Source: Azolla caroliniana | Lineage: Eukaryota > Polypodiophyta | Reading direction: 5' to 3' | Assembly: GCA_043228905.1 (NCBI GenBank) | Contig: JBHGNT010000022.1 | Coordinates: forward strand, 682,001 to 746,000 | DNA: 64,000 bases | Shown: piece by piece, positions 49,155 to 61,745 of the stretch | Layout: each line of letters starts with the position of its first letter | How positions within the stretch are numbered: the stretch's first letter is position 1 | Translations under genes and position numbers: made by a program | The notes under the pieces: model-generated | Seen by the model: only the letters and a program-made list of their open reading frames with translations | What the model was told of the DNA's origin: nothing | Databases searched by the model: none

Positions 49155-50289
49155 TCAATTCTTATTTGAGGCCATGTCATGACATTGTCTTCTTTTTCGA
49201 ATGTGAGTATTACAATGTGTCTTTAGTTGAGGACCAGGTTTGTCTAGGTATTCTCGATGAAATTCTTCAACAAGGGCTTGAGCATTTGCAACATTCTCTA
49301 CCGGCTCCCAAGTACGGTCGATTGGATTATATCCTAGCCAATCCACCAAATAATGTTGATTGTTGCAAACAATCTCGGAATCAAGAATAACAACAACTTC
49401 ATACTCTAGTCCACTTTCAAGTTCGATAGGGGGTGGAGGTGGTGTAGTACAATTTGGAACAAAACTTACTTGACATGGTTCGAAGAGAGAACTATGAAAT
49501 ATTGGATGTATACGTAATTCAGGAGGTAGATCACGGCGAAAGGGCCTATTAATGACAAAAGGGCCTAACCGTTGATAATTCAATTTGGCACATGATCTCG
49601 TAGTTTTTATATGACGTCGTAGTAGCCATACTCGATCTCCAACTTCAAAATTGGATGGATGTCGATGTCAATCTGCATAGTTTTTCAGTGTTATTTGAGC
49701 TTCTGTTGGAATATGTTAGATGAAGAATATGATAAGGACCTACAAGGTAAGATGTGTACAACAAACAACATAGATATGCAACATGAAAAGCTTCAATGGA
49801 ACTTCTCTCTTATTCTCTTCTCTGTAATTCTTTTTACCCCAAGACCATCTTTACAATGTTAGGTTTGAGCTTATATACTCAAGCCCTAACTAGAGAATGT
49901 GTTCACACTAAGGATACAAAGTGGAAGGAATCGGCTTTTTATGCCAACAACTTCATGTAGATGATTGGAAAGTTCCGCTTGAATTTGTCATAGTCAATCC
50001 AAATGATTTCGAGCACTAGGATTTGTTGGTAATTCAAGAGTTTTGAATAAATATCATCAATGATGATAACTTGTGTACACATATAATGGTGTAACCCTAG
50101 TAGAAGAATGTATAAAATTATTATATGCAAAGTTTGCAAAATGTAATATATTAGCCCAATCACCTTGTTGATAATTGATGAAATAGTGAAGATACTACTC
50201 TAATGTCTTATTCGTACGTTCTATTTGACCATTCGTCTGGGGATGAAAGCCTAAGGGGAGTTTACAGGAGATCTTTATTGGTACTTATG
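49155..50289 (-). pseudogene. Chromovirus (Ty3/gypsy) integrase and chromodomain remnant
   Basis: On the minus strand from about 50285: KLPLGFHPQTNGQIERTNKT (integrase core end), NYQQGDWANILHFANFAYNN, then FEVGDRVWLLRRHIK, then LGPFVINRPF and LRIHPIFHSSLFEP. It ends in a chromodomain (YLVDWLGYNPIDRTWEPVEN, about 49270-49330). A stop at the end of the core and a 246-bp insertion (49704-49949) break it. Chromodomains target such elements to heterochromatin. The upstream pol is cut off by a copia LTR at 50290. Confidence 0.85.
49704..49949. mobile_element. Small solo LTR-like insertion, 246 bp
   Basis: Termini TGTTGG...CCAACA form a 6-bp inverted repeat, flanked by GCTTC (49699-49703) and ACTTC (49950-49954), a 5-bp duplication with one mismatch. 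It interrupts the chromovirus integrase, whose homology resumes on both sides. It has no coding capacity. It could be a solo copia LTR or a TRIM-like unit. Confidence 0.6.
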
Positions 50290-50548
50290 TGTTGTCTAGT
50301 TGATTATGGTCAACTGTTGCAGAAGCAAATGTAGATCTTGTTGAGGAACAAGCAAGATGTTGAGTAAGCATGAGGACATGTGTAGTATCAAGAATACAAC
50401 ATATACTGAGAGTGTACATGGAGAAAGACAATTACATAGTTATGGCAAGAAGAAAGACGTTATATTATTCTACATCATTTGTACAAGAAGGAATTCTTCA
50501 TCGTTGAAGTACAATGGTCGGGTTGAAGTAAGACTTTTTAGTCCAACA
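50290..50548 (-). repeat. 3' LTR of minus-strand copia element 2
   Basis: Plus-strand ends TGTTG...CAACA (259 bp). On the minus strand it is preceded by a purine-rich ACGGGGGAGTT tract (50549-50559), as expected for a polypurine tract. It joins chromovirus sequence at 50289. Confidence 0.65.
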
Positions 50549-53500
50549 AACTCCCCCGTAAAAGGGCTACTCTAACTGATACAATCGACGAGAAATCTCC
50601 CTCATAAATCAAAATACAATCTATTAGAGATACAAGCTAAGCTATGGTCTTCGAATTGGGAGTGGTTAGAGAGTCAAGTCGGTTCCAATTGGCTCGACGC
50701 TTTGTCGGTTTGGTCGGCTCAATCGGCTTTGCTCGGTTGACTCAGTCAACTTTCAGCCCTTTCGGTCCATCAACCCTTCGGCTCTTCAACTCTCCTCCTT
50801 CCTCAAATTCGATTATCTCATTCTCTCTAGTTTGTCGTAGTCCCATCTATCTCCTTAGTGCTATGAAATGATGATCTGGGAGCGTTTTGGTTAGGCAATC
50901 AACGATGTCCACCCCGGTGTCGATCTTTTGGATTTCGAGCTTCTTATTGATGAAGAGCTCCCAAATATGATGATACCTCACCTCTTTGTGCTTCGTCTTC
51001 GCATGATAAACTAGATTCCGCATGAGGTGTATTGGCACGTTTTGTGAGTCGCAATGCAGGGTCATAGTGATATGGTCGATTCGACTCTTGGTCGAAAAGT
51101 CGGCCGATGGATGTTGAAGCTAGATAGCTTCTTTTGCTACATCGAACACGACTATGTATTCAGCCTCTGTTGTGGATAGGGTACACTCTTGGAGCTTCAA
51201 CCTCCAAGAAATTGCTCTGCTTGCGTGGGCGAACATGTCGGAGTCGGTATAGACTTCGACCTCGGTCAGATTTCCCGAACCGAATGTTAGTTGCATATCC
51301 GATGTCCATTGAAGGTAGCGGAATATGTGCTTGACGACTTCCTAGTGCTTCTTCCCTAGATTCGACATATACCGACTGGTAGCACAAACGGTATATGCAA
51401 GGTCGGGTCGGGTGGCTACCATCGTGTATATGAGACTTCCTGCTACCGATGCGTAGGAAATCTTTCTCATTTGCTCTTTGTCGACCTCTGTAGAGGGATT
51501 TTCTCCTTCCAATAATCGGATCAATGTCGGGAGTTTAGTCGATGCGTGTTTCGATTTGTCCATGTTGAACCGCTTCAACACTTTTCAGATATACTCGGAT
51601 TGGGAGAACTATAGGATTTTCTTCAACCCATCTTGCTCTATCCTCATGCGTAGAATATGTTGGGCTTCTCTAGGTTCCTTCATAAAAAAATTCTCATTTA
51701 TTTTCCGCTTTAGTTTCTCGATTTTGGCTCTATTGCAGCCTTCGATGAGCATGTTGTCCACATAAAGGATCTGATATATTTGGGACTCTTTGGATGTGTC
51801 TCTTACGCTATCAAATGTGGGAGTCAAACTTTTGATACCACATTCTAGGTGCTTGCTTCAGGCCGTAAAGGCTCTTCTTTAGTCAGCATACGAGGTGACC
51901 TTCCTCCGTCGTTGTCGTGAAGCCCGTTGATTGAGACATCGAAATGTCTTCCTCCAGATCTCCATGCAGAAAAGCTGTCTTGACGTCCATTTGCTCAAGC
52001 TCTAGGTCTTCGGTCACGACGACTCCTAAGAGGAGCTGAAGGGTCATCATCTTGACTACCAGGAAGAAGATCTCCTGAGCTTTGTATTTGGGTTGATCTG
52101 AACCAGATATGTACTTGTATCTGAATACTCGCTTGCATTGCAATGGCTTTCTGCCAGTTGGTAGTGGAACCAACTCCCATGTGTCGTATTATTTTATGGA
52201 TTCCATCTAGGATTGCATGGCTTTTCGCCATGTTTTGGCATCCTCGTCGCTATTGCTTCTTCGTATGTGCATGGTTCACCTGCGTCCATATAATTGACGT
52301 ACTCCAAGCCTAGTTGATTGAACTCTATCAACTTTCAGACTCGTCCAAATCTCCTTGGTGCCAAAATGGTTGGTTCAGTTTCTTCAACCAATAAGGGGTG
52401 TTGGGTCGGCATTGTGTGAACCCTCCAATACTACTTGCTAGTGGAGATCTTGTGGGAAATCCGTTGTCGTGAAGATTTCCGACTACGGTGAGAAACTCGG
52501 GTGGGACAAATAAGATGGGGATGTGCAACATTGCACATGCACTTGTAAATTTGTATAATGAGAATAAGATAACAAAATGTAAGGGGAAGGGTAATAATCT
52601 AAGGTGCTAAAGGTGCACCATGAGGTTCGTAGAGGCATAAAGGTGATGTGCACTTTGTAGACTAGAGGAAAGTACATGAAGAATGGGTGTAGGGAGTTGT
52701 GGGCATTAAGTGTGAATGTGAGAGGAGAGAGAGTTAAAGGCCCACTGATTTAAGATCAAGGAAAAATATTCCCCATTGAAAGAAGGGGATTTGACCTCTC
52801 CTTTTGTAATGTGCCTCACCCCTTACTACTACGAAGGGGAGTGAGGGGTCTCTTGTGAAGGGGTTGCCTATTTTGAGTGAGGAGGGGCTTCCACTTTTGG
52901 GGTTTTCTTTAGGGAGTCATCATTTTGTTGTTTCGGGGTAGACCATTAGGGTTTTAATGATCCCTATTTCATTTTAGGGTTTGGGGTTTTAGGATCTCGT
53001 TTTAGGGTTTCATTCTTCTTCTTCTTCTTCTTTACCTATCCGGTTAGGGTTTCTTCTACGGTTTTGATTTGGCTTACGCGGCCATGGTTGTAATCGTATA
53101 GTGGATTCTTAATATAGTTTGTTGATGTATCTTGTCTCTATTTTCTCTACCATGCTAACCTCTTATTCTTTCTCCTTTCCTCTTGAGCTCAAAGGTCGAA
53201 GGTTAAGCTCCCATTCCCCCTCTACTCCCTAGTCCAAGACCCCTGCAGTCCCGCCTAAGATCCTACATGTACCCGCGGAATTCCGTGACACCGCTATTGC
53301 AATTTTCTTGTGTTTGTGTTGGATCTACCCCTACCGCAGAGGTATTCGGCCAACTCATTTGTGTTGCCGCCGGTTCGAATAAGTTAGTTTGTATGTTACT
53401 TTGAGTTTTCTCTATAGGCTCTCGTTCGAATTTGTTGGTCGACTCGCTAGCCAATTCAGGTTCGGCTTCTGGTAGTTCAGCCTCTGATTCGGTCAGACAA

Positions 53501-54290
53501 TAGTCGAAACTAACTCTCTTGCCAGTTTGAGGCTTTGTTTGGACATTGCTGATTGAGTCTTCATTGAAGACTACATCGCTGGTTTGAATCATCTTCTTGT
53601 GCTCTGGGTCCCATAATCGAAAGCCGAAATTCCCATCCGTCCCATAGCCAAGAAAGATGCATTTTCTTGAAAGGGGGGGCAGGTTTGTTTGATTCTCCCT
53701 TGGTATGTGGGCATATGCGTCGCATCTGAATATGCGAAGCTAGTTGTAGCTTGGCTACTTGCCCGACCATAGTGCCTATGGCACTTGAAGCTTGATGGCC
53801 TTTGACGGTGAGAGATTAATCAAGTAAACTGTCGTCTACACCGCCTCTTCCCAGAATTCCGACTTGAGTCTTGCGTGTTGGAGCATTGCCATCATTCTTT
53901 CTTGGATCATCCGGTTCATGCATTTGACTACATCATTCTGCATCGAGGTGTAGATAATGGTTCATTGATGCCGGATTCCTCTTTTGGATAGGTACTTGAC
54001 GAAGGTTTTGGAGGTGTACTCTCCTTCGTTGTCTGACCGGAATTTTTTCACCTTGTGGCTGGATTGGTTTTCAACTTCAGTTATCAAACAAGTGAAAGTC
54101 TCGAGCGCTTCATCTTTGGACTTAAGTGAATAAGCCCAAACCTTGCATGTACAATATTCTATGAATGTGATGAAGTACTACATGCTACCTACAGATCTCT
54201 CGGGCATCGGCCCGTAGATGTCACTATGAACTAGCTCCAAGGGTTTTCATACCATCTCATAGTGAGTTGAGTGTGGACTTCAGGTCTACT
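50549..54290 (-). pseudogene. Ty1/copia element 2 pol remnant, interrupted by LTR I
   Basis: Read on the minus strand from about 54290: integrase core fragments (SVGSMYYFITFIEY, KKFRSDNEGEYTSKTF, MNRMIQERM), then IFRCDAYAHIPRENQTNLPP and LGYGTDGNFGFRLWDPEHKK. After LTR I come RT blocks (VFRYKYISGS, EDLELEQMDVKTAFLHGDLE, about 51960). Next is ILYVDNMLI (about 51765), where the catalytic YVDD has become YVDN, then KISYASVAGSLIYTMVATRP and RNase H end KHKEVRYHHI...GVDIVDCLTKTLP (50860-51050). It has many stops and shifts. Homology ends abruptly near 54290, so the 5' part is missing. Confidence 0.85.
52465..53290 (+). mobile_element. Solo LTR I, TGTCGTGAAG family type 1
   Basis: 826 bp, starts TGTCGTGAAGATTTCC and ends TTCCGTGACA. 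The left flank is CCGT (52461-52464) and the right flank CCGC (53291-53294), a 4-bp duplication with one change. Removing it restores continuity of the copia reading frame on the minus strand. Its body matches LTRs H and J, including AAGGGGTTGCCTATTTTGAG (about 52857) and the TAGTCCAAGACCCC end. Confidence 0.85.
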
Positions 54291-54299
54291 TCCCATATT

Positions 54300-54653
54300 G
54301 ACAATTGTCACGGACAGATAGAGTAAAGCAAAACAAAGCTAGGCAAAAGTAAGATACAGAGAGATAATCTACTAAGATACTTGACTATGTACTGGATGTA
54401 TTGGTTAAAATGTTACACTTGATTATGATAAAAGAAGTTAAGAGTTCGAATCATGACATGATTGTTGTCATGTTCATGACATTATCCTCTAGTTAAGGCC
54501 GCCCCCTAGAATGCCGCCCCCTAGAATGCCGCCCTGGTTTCTGTGGATATTGGTGATGAAATGCATGAACAAGATTTGATGCATTTACCAAGGGTTGGGT
54601 TGGTTCCCAAGCCTCCAGCTAAGGCCGCTTCCTAAGATATGTTGCATTGGTTT
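54300..54653. repeat. Spacer with duplicated gypsy C-terminus (about 107 bp)
   Basis: About 54500-54612 repeats the block at about 54614-54720: AAGGCCGC..., 'tggtttct(g/a)tggatattg(g/a)tgatgaaa', and GGGTTGGGTTGGTTCCCAAG. The right copy is the end of the chromodomain gypsy coding region. No other gene. Confidence 0.65.
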
Positions 54654-57600
54654 CTATGGATATTGATGATGAAAGGCATGAACAACGTCTGGTGCATTCA
54701 CCAAGTGTTGGGTTGGTTCCCAAGTTGCCTTTGAAATGGGGCACCCTTTCCATAGGACTAGGTATTGAAGTTGTTGGTGATGCCAACGAGAGTCTAGAAT
54801 CTTGTCAACCTCATAATCCTGACCTGTGGAAAGCTTGATTGGAGGTGGAGGTGAAGAGTGTCTTTCAGGAATGGTGTATGGATGATGAGGTTCAAGGAGA
54901 GAGGCATGGAAGACATTATGAATACAAAAATGTGGAGGAAGTTCCAGCCAGGAAGTGACGAGGTTGATATGCTCTTGATGTGGAAAGGCCCCACCTTCTA
55001 GTAGTCCAACTTTCCGCAAGGTTGAGTAGTGTTGACATGGCAACGCAAGAGCCAAACTTGATCAACAACTACAAAGGAGGGTGTGGCTGAGCGATGACAA
55101 TCAACTTGCGCTTTGTGCTGGTTCCCTACAAGGATGAGGGAGAGGGAGAGGTCTTGATGAATGTCTGTTTTCTGTTGAAGGGTTGACAAAGTTACCAGGG
55201 ATGGAGATACTGAAGCGAGGATGGAAACCATAGATGGCAAAAAATGGGGTGACCCCGGTTGTGCCATGTAGCATATTATTATATGTGAATTCTACCAGTG
55301 GTAGGAGGTCAATCCAATCATCTTGCTCGTAGGTAAGTGACCACCTAAGGTATTGCTCTAGAATTTGGTTCACCTGCTCAGTTTGGCCATTAGTTCAAGG
55401 ATGATAGAACAAGGACAAATTCACTATTGTGTCAAGTATATGAAGGACCCGTTGCTAGAGAAACAAATTGGGGTTTGCGATCTAAGGTAACATCGTCCAG
55501 TACCCCATGAAGCTGCACCACATTCTTTAAAAATAGAGTACTTATTTCTTCTGTTGAAAGGGGGAAAATTTGTGCCATCTTTGTAAACCTATCAACCATG
55601 ACGAGCATTGAGTCATATCCATGGACTAGAGGCAAATCAGTGATGAAATCCATGGAAATAGATGCCCAAGGCTGGTTGGGAATGGGAAGAGGTTGGAGCA
55701 AATTGTATGGTCTGTGGTGGATGACTTTAGATCGAGCACAAGTACCACACACCTTGATGAACTTCCATAGTTGAGGCCACCACTATCCTCACGAGATTAA
55801 TTCCAGGGTCTTTGTAACTCCAAAATGGCCACCCATTGGGTTGTCGGGACACTTCTGGAGAACTTGAGTTCAACACCAACCCTCTAGAACATATAAGAGA
55901 TGGTTCCAGTAAAGGAGGTCTCCCTCGAATCTGAAGCAAGTAAGTGCTTCCTTGTTGTTTTATTTAGACAGATCTATAAGACCTTCCTTAATGTCATTGG
56001 CAAATTTGTCGGTGGGAAGTGCTTTGGCTATCTCCTCAAGCAAAGAGTTCTCATGTAGCATGCATGTTGCGAAGAGCTGAAATTGATCTAGTTTTAGCAA
56101 ACATTGGGATTGGTGAGCATAGGCATCATCCCTTGGGCTCAATGCGAAATCCGTGCGACAAGAAAGAGCATCAGCCTTCATGTTTTGGGCCCCTGGTCGA
56201 AAGACAATTTCAAAGTCATAGTCGGCTAAGAAAGTTGACCAACGAGCCTGTCGTTGATTCAAGAACGGGTAGTTGAGAAATACAATAAATTTTTATGATC
56301 TTTTATTACCTGAATCCGATGTTGCACCCCATCCAAGTAAGGTCTCCACTCTATGAAAGCTGCAATGATAGCAACGAGCTCCTTGTTGTAGATGGGATAG
56401 TTGATTTTTGGAGTTGTGAATTTTCGGGAGTAGTATGCCACCGAATGTAGGATGCCATCATTATGGGGTTGGGATAAGCCGACACCAACGGCAAGGTCAG
56501 AGGCATCTGTTTTAACTTGAAAAGGCCTAGTGGGGTCAACATGAAGGAGGACTAGAGCTCTGGTGAAACTTCCTTGCGTAGGCTGAAGGCGTTGTCATGC
56601 CTTTCGGCTCCGGATCGTTGCGTGAGTCGGGTGGGAACCACAGAGGTCTTGGACTAGGAGAAAGAAGTTCGTGAGATAGAGATTAATTATGAGTAAATAG
56701 CAAAGAGAAAGATAAGAAACTCGTGAATCACACGAGTATACTATATTAATTGGTACTTAGGGTGTTAAGAGAGAAGTAGATGTATAAATCGTGAATCCCA
56801 CGAATAATTTTTGTATTGATTAATTCTTAATCCAAATAATCAACAACCCTTTATATATTTCTCTCCTCCTTATATAAGGAAGGAAGAGCTAAGCATAGCT
56901 TCATGCTTTTTTTTTTTACAAAAAGTGTTCATGTCCACTAAATGTGCATGTGATGCTTTTTTATTTCCTAAGTATAGGGCTCATGCACGCTAGATGTGCA
57001 TGAGTTATTTTTAGTGTCTCGTGTTTTTCTTTTTCATATATTAAAAAAATACACGATTTACCTTTTAATAAAGGTATGCATAAATAAAGGTCTTATACGT
57101 ATTAAATCTATATTTAAAACACTTAAGATAAGTTAATGTAATGGTAAGGTTGGGGTTTGTCAACGTGGAGGTGCAGAGTTCGAATCACGCCTTGCGTAGT
57201 AGTGAGTATTTCCTTTTTTGTTTTACATTTATGTCTCTTTATCCGGCTCTTCCTTGCCGGTATGCCGTTTTCCTCCTTGCCGGTATGCCGTTTTCTTCCG
57301 GTTCTCACCGAGCACTCCATTCTCTATCCGGAGGGACAAAAATATAATTTCCACATAGTGTGCAACCTACACTACGACAGCGTGCTGAGCAGCTAGAGTC
57401 CATTGAAACGACATCCCTTTATGAGTAAGCTCAATCAAGGGTTGTACTATGATGAAGAACCTCTTGATAAATCGTTGATAGAAATTCACAAAACCAAGGA
57501 ACAATTGGACATCCTTTACTCGTTTCGAAGTGGCCCATTCTTGGATATTCTTGATTTCCTTGGATCCATTGTGATGCCCTAGGGGGGGAGATAGCATAGT

Positions 57601-58215
57601 CAACAAATTCTACTGAATCGTGGTCAAACTCACATTTTTCACTCTTGGCAAAGAGGCCATGCTCCTTGAGTTTGGAGAATCAATCGAACTTGGTGAGTGT
57701 GCTCTTTAATGCTCGGCGAGAAGATGAGAATGTCATCAAGGTAGATAACGAAAAACTCATCGAGATATTCTCGAAATATATCATTCATCATATGCTGAAA
57801 AATGGTTTTAGCATTGGTGGGTCCAAAAGGCATTACCTTGTATTCGAACTGTTTGTATCGTGTACGAAATGTTGTCTTCCATTCATCGCCATGTTTAATC
57901 AAACTAAGTTGTATGCCCTCCACAAGTTAGTCTTGGAGAAGACATGTGCACTATGGAGACAGTCGAGGAATTCTGGGATGAGAGGGAAAAAGTAGCGATT
58001 ACATACCATGATTTTATTGAGGCTACAATAATCGACACACAGGCGTAATGATCCATCCTTTTTCTTCACAAACAAGATGAGGCCCCAACTGGTGACTTAG
58101 ATAGTTTGATGAAGCCCTTGTCCAAATTTTCAGCTAGATATGTTCAAAGAGCCTCTAGTTCTGCTTCAGAGAGGCCATAGATGGGCCCAAAGGGTGGAGA
58201 GGCGCCTTCTTGCTT
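54654..58215 (-). pseudogene. Chromovirus Ty3/gypsy element 2a pol remnant
   Basis: On the minus strand, in order: RT entry (about 58200, GPSMASL-like and VCRLL), RT core with MPFGPTNAKTIFQHMMNDIF and catalytic VIYLDDILIFSPS (about 57700-57740), thumb (VQLFLGFVNFYQRFIKRF), RNase H ([39 protein letters not shown]), integrase zinc end CGTCARSKVIHH (about 55740), core SMDFITDLP...MVDRFTKMA, and a chromodomain (YLVLWKGCPISKATWEPTQH, about 54700-54780). Frequent stops and shifts make it inactive. It is interrupted by LTR G (56593-57379). Confidence 0.88.
56593..57379 (-). mobile_element. Solo LTR G, TGTCGTG family type 3
   Basis: Plus-strand ends TGTCATGCC and ACACTACGACA, flanked by an exact GCGT duplication (56589-56592; 57380-57383). 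Homologous to LTR F, including TCGTGAATC(C/A)CACGA repeats and a plus-strand tRNA-like module (A box TTAATGTAATGG near 57134, B box AGTTCGAATCA near 57177). Excision on paper restores the gypsy frame between the RT thumb and RNase H. Confidence 0.85.
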
Positions 58216-58299
58216 GAAGCTATGCAAGACCTAGGATTACCTATTTTTTATTATCGAAGCTGAATCAATAAGATGTGGTGCTAGATAGGAACGTCATGA

Positions 58300-58980
58300 T
58301 AATGCATATGCTTTCTCTTGTTTCTTACTTGGACAAAATGTAATCTTGAAATCGAAATGAGTAAGAAATTGTGCCCATCGAGGTTGTTGTTTGTTTGGCA
58401 AACAAGATCTTTGAAAATAGGTGAGGTTTTTGCAATCATTGAATATTGTTACTTGATGGGGAGAGCCTTCCAAAAACTGTCGCCATTGTGCAAAGGAATC
58501 AACTATAGCTAATAACTCCTTGTCATGTATTTCATATTTGATCTAGGTAGTGTCAAATTTGCACGAATGAAAAGTCATTGAATATAGCTTCCCATCATCT
58601 CCTCGCTATGACAAAATACTACTAAGGCAAAATCCGATGCATCCACTTCAATAATAAATGGTTTTTGCGAATCAACATTAACTAGAATATGAGTGCATGT
58701 AAATGCCTTCTTGAGATCCAAAAAAGCATTATATGCATCATCAATTTAGACAAATGATTGATCCTTCTTTGTGAGTTGTGTGAGAGACATAATAAGTTTT
58801 GAGTAATCTTGTATAAACTTGTGATAGAAGTTTGTGAATCCTAGAAAACATTGCACATCTCGCACAAATTGTGGAGTTTGCCACTCCGACATTGTTTGGA
58901 CTTTAGTTGGATCTACAAAGATTCCTTCAAGGGAGATGATGTAGCCTAAGGATTCCATTGTTTGCAATCAAAACTGCACT
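58300..58980 (-). pseudogene. Second gypsy remnant (2b): RT thumb and RNase H
   Basis: Minus strand: LGYIISLEGIFVDPTKVQTM, then VRDVQCFLGFTNFYHKFIQD and YSKLIMSLTQLTKKDQSFV (58967-58746), then an RNase H start PFIIEVDASDFAL (about 58640). It is a separate copy from 2a, since it repeats the thumb motif already present there, and is cut at both ends. Confidence 0.8.
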
Positions 58981-60749
58981 TCTCTAGTTTTGCATAAAAT
59001 TTGGTCATATTCCCATTACATGAAAACATAAAGAAGATAAATATTCTAACAATACCTTAAAAGAGGAAAAAATAAAAACCAAAAAATGCAGCAAATATTT
59101 CTATAAATATTCGCATTCGAATGATTTAGGTATGCTCTTTAATGTTTAATGTGATTTGGCTCAATCGACATATCTACAGATATGTGTGCGCATGCATGTA
59201 CATTTAAGTGTACATGATTTAGTGCATATATGTGTGTGTGTATTTAGGAGCTATTATGTATCTCTGTGTATAAAGTGTGTAGATTTATACGCAAAAGTAT
59301 GACTATGAGAGAATGAGTGTGTGTATACTATTAAAGTATAATTATAAATGTTTTTATGTTTGGGTTTGTATATGTACATGTGTAAGTACGTATATGTTTA
59401 TGTATAAGTGTTTACATGAGTCTGTGCATTTATGTGTTTGAGAATGTATGAGTACATATATGTTTGTTCAAGCGCTCAAGTTTGTGTGCATATGTATTTG
59501 TAGTTTGTTGGGAACGAAGGGGCATTTAGGGAATGTGAAAGTTCCTCAACCTCATTTCTCTTTAGGTAGGTCTTTAGGTAGGGGGAAGGGTAATGGAAAT
59601 GCTAAGGTATGTGTGTGATGTGGGTGATGCCTCATGGTTTTAGGACCGACATTGCATGTCAGTTGCCGACACTAACTTATGATTGTTGTATCCCCTTGGG
59701 GAGCCGCCAACAACTCCTCCCTTCCTCTCTTTGCTACGCATTTCTCCCTTCATCCTCTCTTTGCTACGCCTCCATCTCTTGGGCTTTATCTTCATCTATA
59801 GGGGGCCCTCTTTGTCTCTACACCTTCTTTCACCTTGTTTTGCCTCTAGGCCTTCATATCTAGAGACAAAATAGGTTCTTAATATGATTATATCAAACTA
59901 ATGATATTATTGTAAATAAAGAATAAATAAGTGAGGATAGTGTTCCTCCTTACCACTTCTTAGCAAAGGATTTTAGATGATCTTTAAACCCAAGTGGTGT
60001 CCTATACCATGGTGTGTGGTCTAGAGATGTACCTTGACTTAGATTATATGATAGGCGCCTTGATGCAAGAGCTTCACCACATCACCAAAGTCTAAGAGTC
60101 TCACTGATAAGATAATAAAATGAGGTGGCTAGTCCCATATTTATATCTTAAGCCAAAGGCCCTTTAATCGCCACGTAGGTGCCTAAAAACAGGTGGCTTG
60201 CAATGGGTACAAAATAGTACTTCAAGTTCATTGAAGAGAGTTGTGCAGTTGCAAATGCACATTCTAATTGGGAAAAGTGGTTCACCATCTAGTTTTAATT
60301 TGATGATATAGACAACACAAATTGGTTCATTGACAAAGGTAATTTGATTTACTATAAAATATTGTGTGAGTTTAATGTGGAATGACTCGAAATGCTAGAT
60401 TCTACTTTGAAGATAATAGGAGCAAGGAAGATTAGAGTGATGTTCATGGTGGAGGCTAGGTGATATGTGTGTTACTTGGCAAGATGAAGATAGTCTACTA
60501 GGGTTACAAATACAAGAATGGATAAAATAGTGATATCAATTGATTTCCAAGTATAAAGAACAATAAACCACATTGGGTGTGGATTTTATACCTAAAACAA
60601 GTATATGGAATGCCAACAAACACAAGCGATGTGGATGCACATGGCACACATGGCCCCTTGACTATATATGGAATACCAATGAGCATAACATCAATGAGGA
60701 AGCGCATGGCCCTTAAATGTATGTGACTACATTATTGAAAAGAATGGCG
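58981..60749. other. AT-rich stretch with TATGTGTG-type microsatellites
   Basis: At about 59180-59500, imperfect (TG)n/(TATG)n repeats dominate. Plus-strand frames at 59609-59874 have low-complexity composition and no motif. I support no gene here. Confidence 0.5.
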
Positions 60750-61165
60750 TGCGGAAGCAATATAGGAAAATGAACAACAGAAAACATAGGTTTAATGGAA
60801 AGCTTAGGTTTGCACAGTACGCACGGGAGAGACAGAGAGAGAGAGAGTAAAAACCAAAACTATATTCAAAATAATACTCAATCTGTACATCGTGTGTGTT
60901 CAATGAACACTTTTATACAAGTCCTTTTCGGACTGACAGAAGTACTGATAGTACTTCAATGCTCATTAAGGATCCCCTACACTAACTCCCAAATATATTC
61001 CTTGCGGAATACCTTTCCGATGGCCTCACGGTTTCTGCACCGATCCAGCCTTCCTACGCACCGGTCTGCGTACCGGTACCGATCCGGCCTAACCGATTGG
61101 TCCCAACCGATCCGTTCCTCGGCTTGCTCAGCCGATCCGGCCGATGTTGAGCTTGTCTCTCAACA
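60750..61165 (-). repeat. 3' LTR of copia element 3 (left end approximate)
   Basis: On the minus strand it begins TGTTGAGAGACAAG at 61165, directly after a purine-rich CTTGAGGGGGAG tract. The other end is set near 60750 (TGCGGAAGCAATATA on the plus strand), a copia-like end; the partner LTR lies outside the window, so this boundary is provisional. It contains a GA-rich run at about 60828-60848. Confidence 0.6.
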
Positions 61166-61745
61166 CTCCCCCTCAAGCTCAACTTGAGGCTCTTCGGGAT
61201 CTTCTGGTTCACCGCTCTGGTTCCTCCTAGCTCCACGCCTTGCTCGCGCTCCTCGGCCTGTTCGACTCCGCGCGCTTCGACCCTTCCGGTCGGCTTGTCT
61301 ACTTCCACGGCCCTTCACAACTCCCTTGTTGTCACGGTGTTGGCGCTTCTCCTGTTGCCTTCTTTTCTGCTTGGCCCTCGATTGAATCAATGTATCCGAA
61401 TCAAACATCCAAACTGACTCGGCTACCTCCAATCGGTTTTCGCTCTCGTCCGAGTTGGTTGTCTCCAACTCGTCTTCGGTCTTCTCGCCCTTGATGGCGT
61501 CATCTCCCCCATGCTTGGTTGGCTTCGGCTCTTTCTTTCGGTTGCTCCCCTTATGTCCGCTCTCTTCCACGGATCCGCCCTCGGCTTCTTCAGCCGATCC
61601 GAAGTCGAATTCGTCATTCGACTTGGTGTCGTGGCCTCTTCCGCTCCCTTCCTACTCCCTTGCTCGGTCTTTCGAGACTGTTCTCCCCCTCAAGTTTGGC
61701 ACGTCGAGGTGACGCAACCCAAGCGCACCCGAGCATTACCGCAAC
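61166..61745 (-). other. Extra charged reading frame between copia 3 pol and its 3' LTR
   Basis: A minus-strand frame, 61570-61160 (136 codons, ATG), encodes a Lys/Arg/Glu-rich protein. The second half is strongly basic (RAKQKRRQQEKRQ, GRGSRQADRKGRSARSRTGR) and the end acidic (EPEDPEEPQVELEGE). It lies downstream of RNase H, between two copies of the purine tract CTTGAGGGGGAG (61683-61694 and 61166-61177 on the plus strand as CTCCCCCTCAAG). It may be an extra protein, an acquired segment, or untranslated sequence. Confidence 0.45.

Noticed and set aside
50644-50871. Plus-strand frame next to the copia LTR
   Set aside because: It lies antisense to the end of copia 2 and has no motif.
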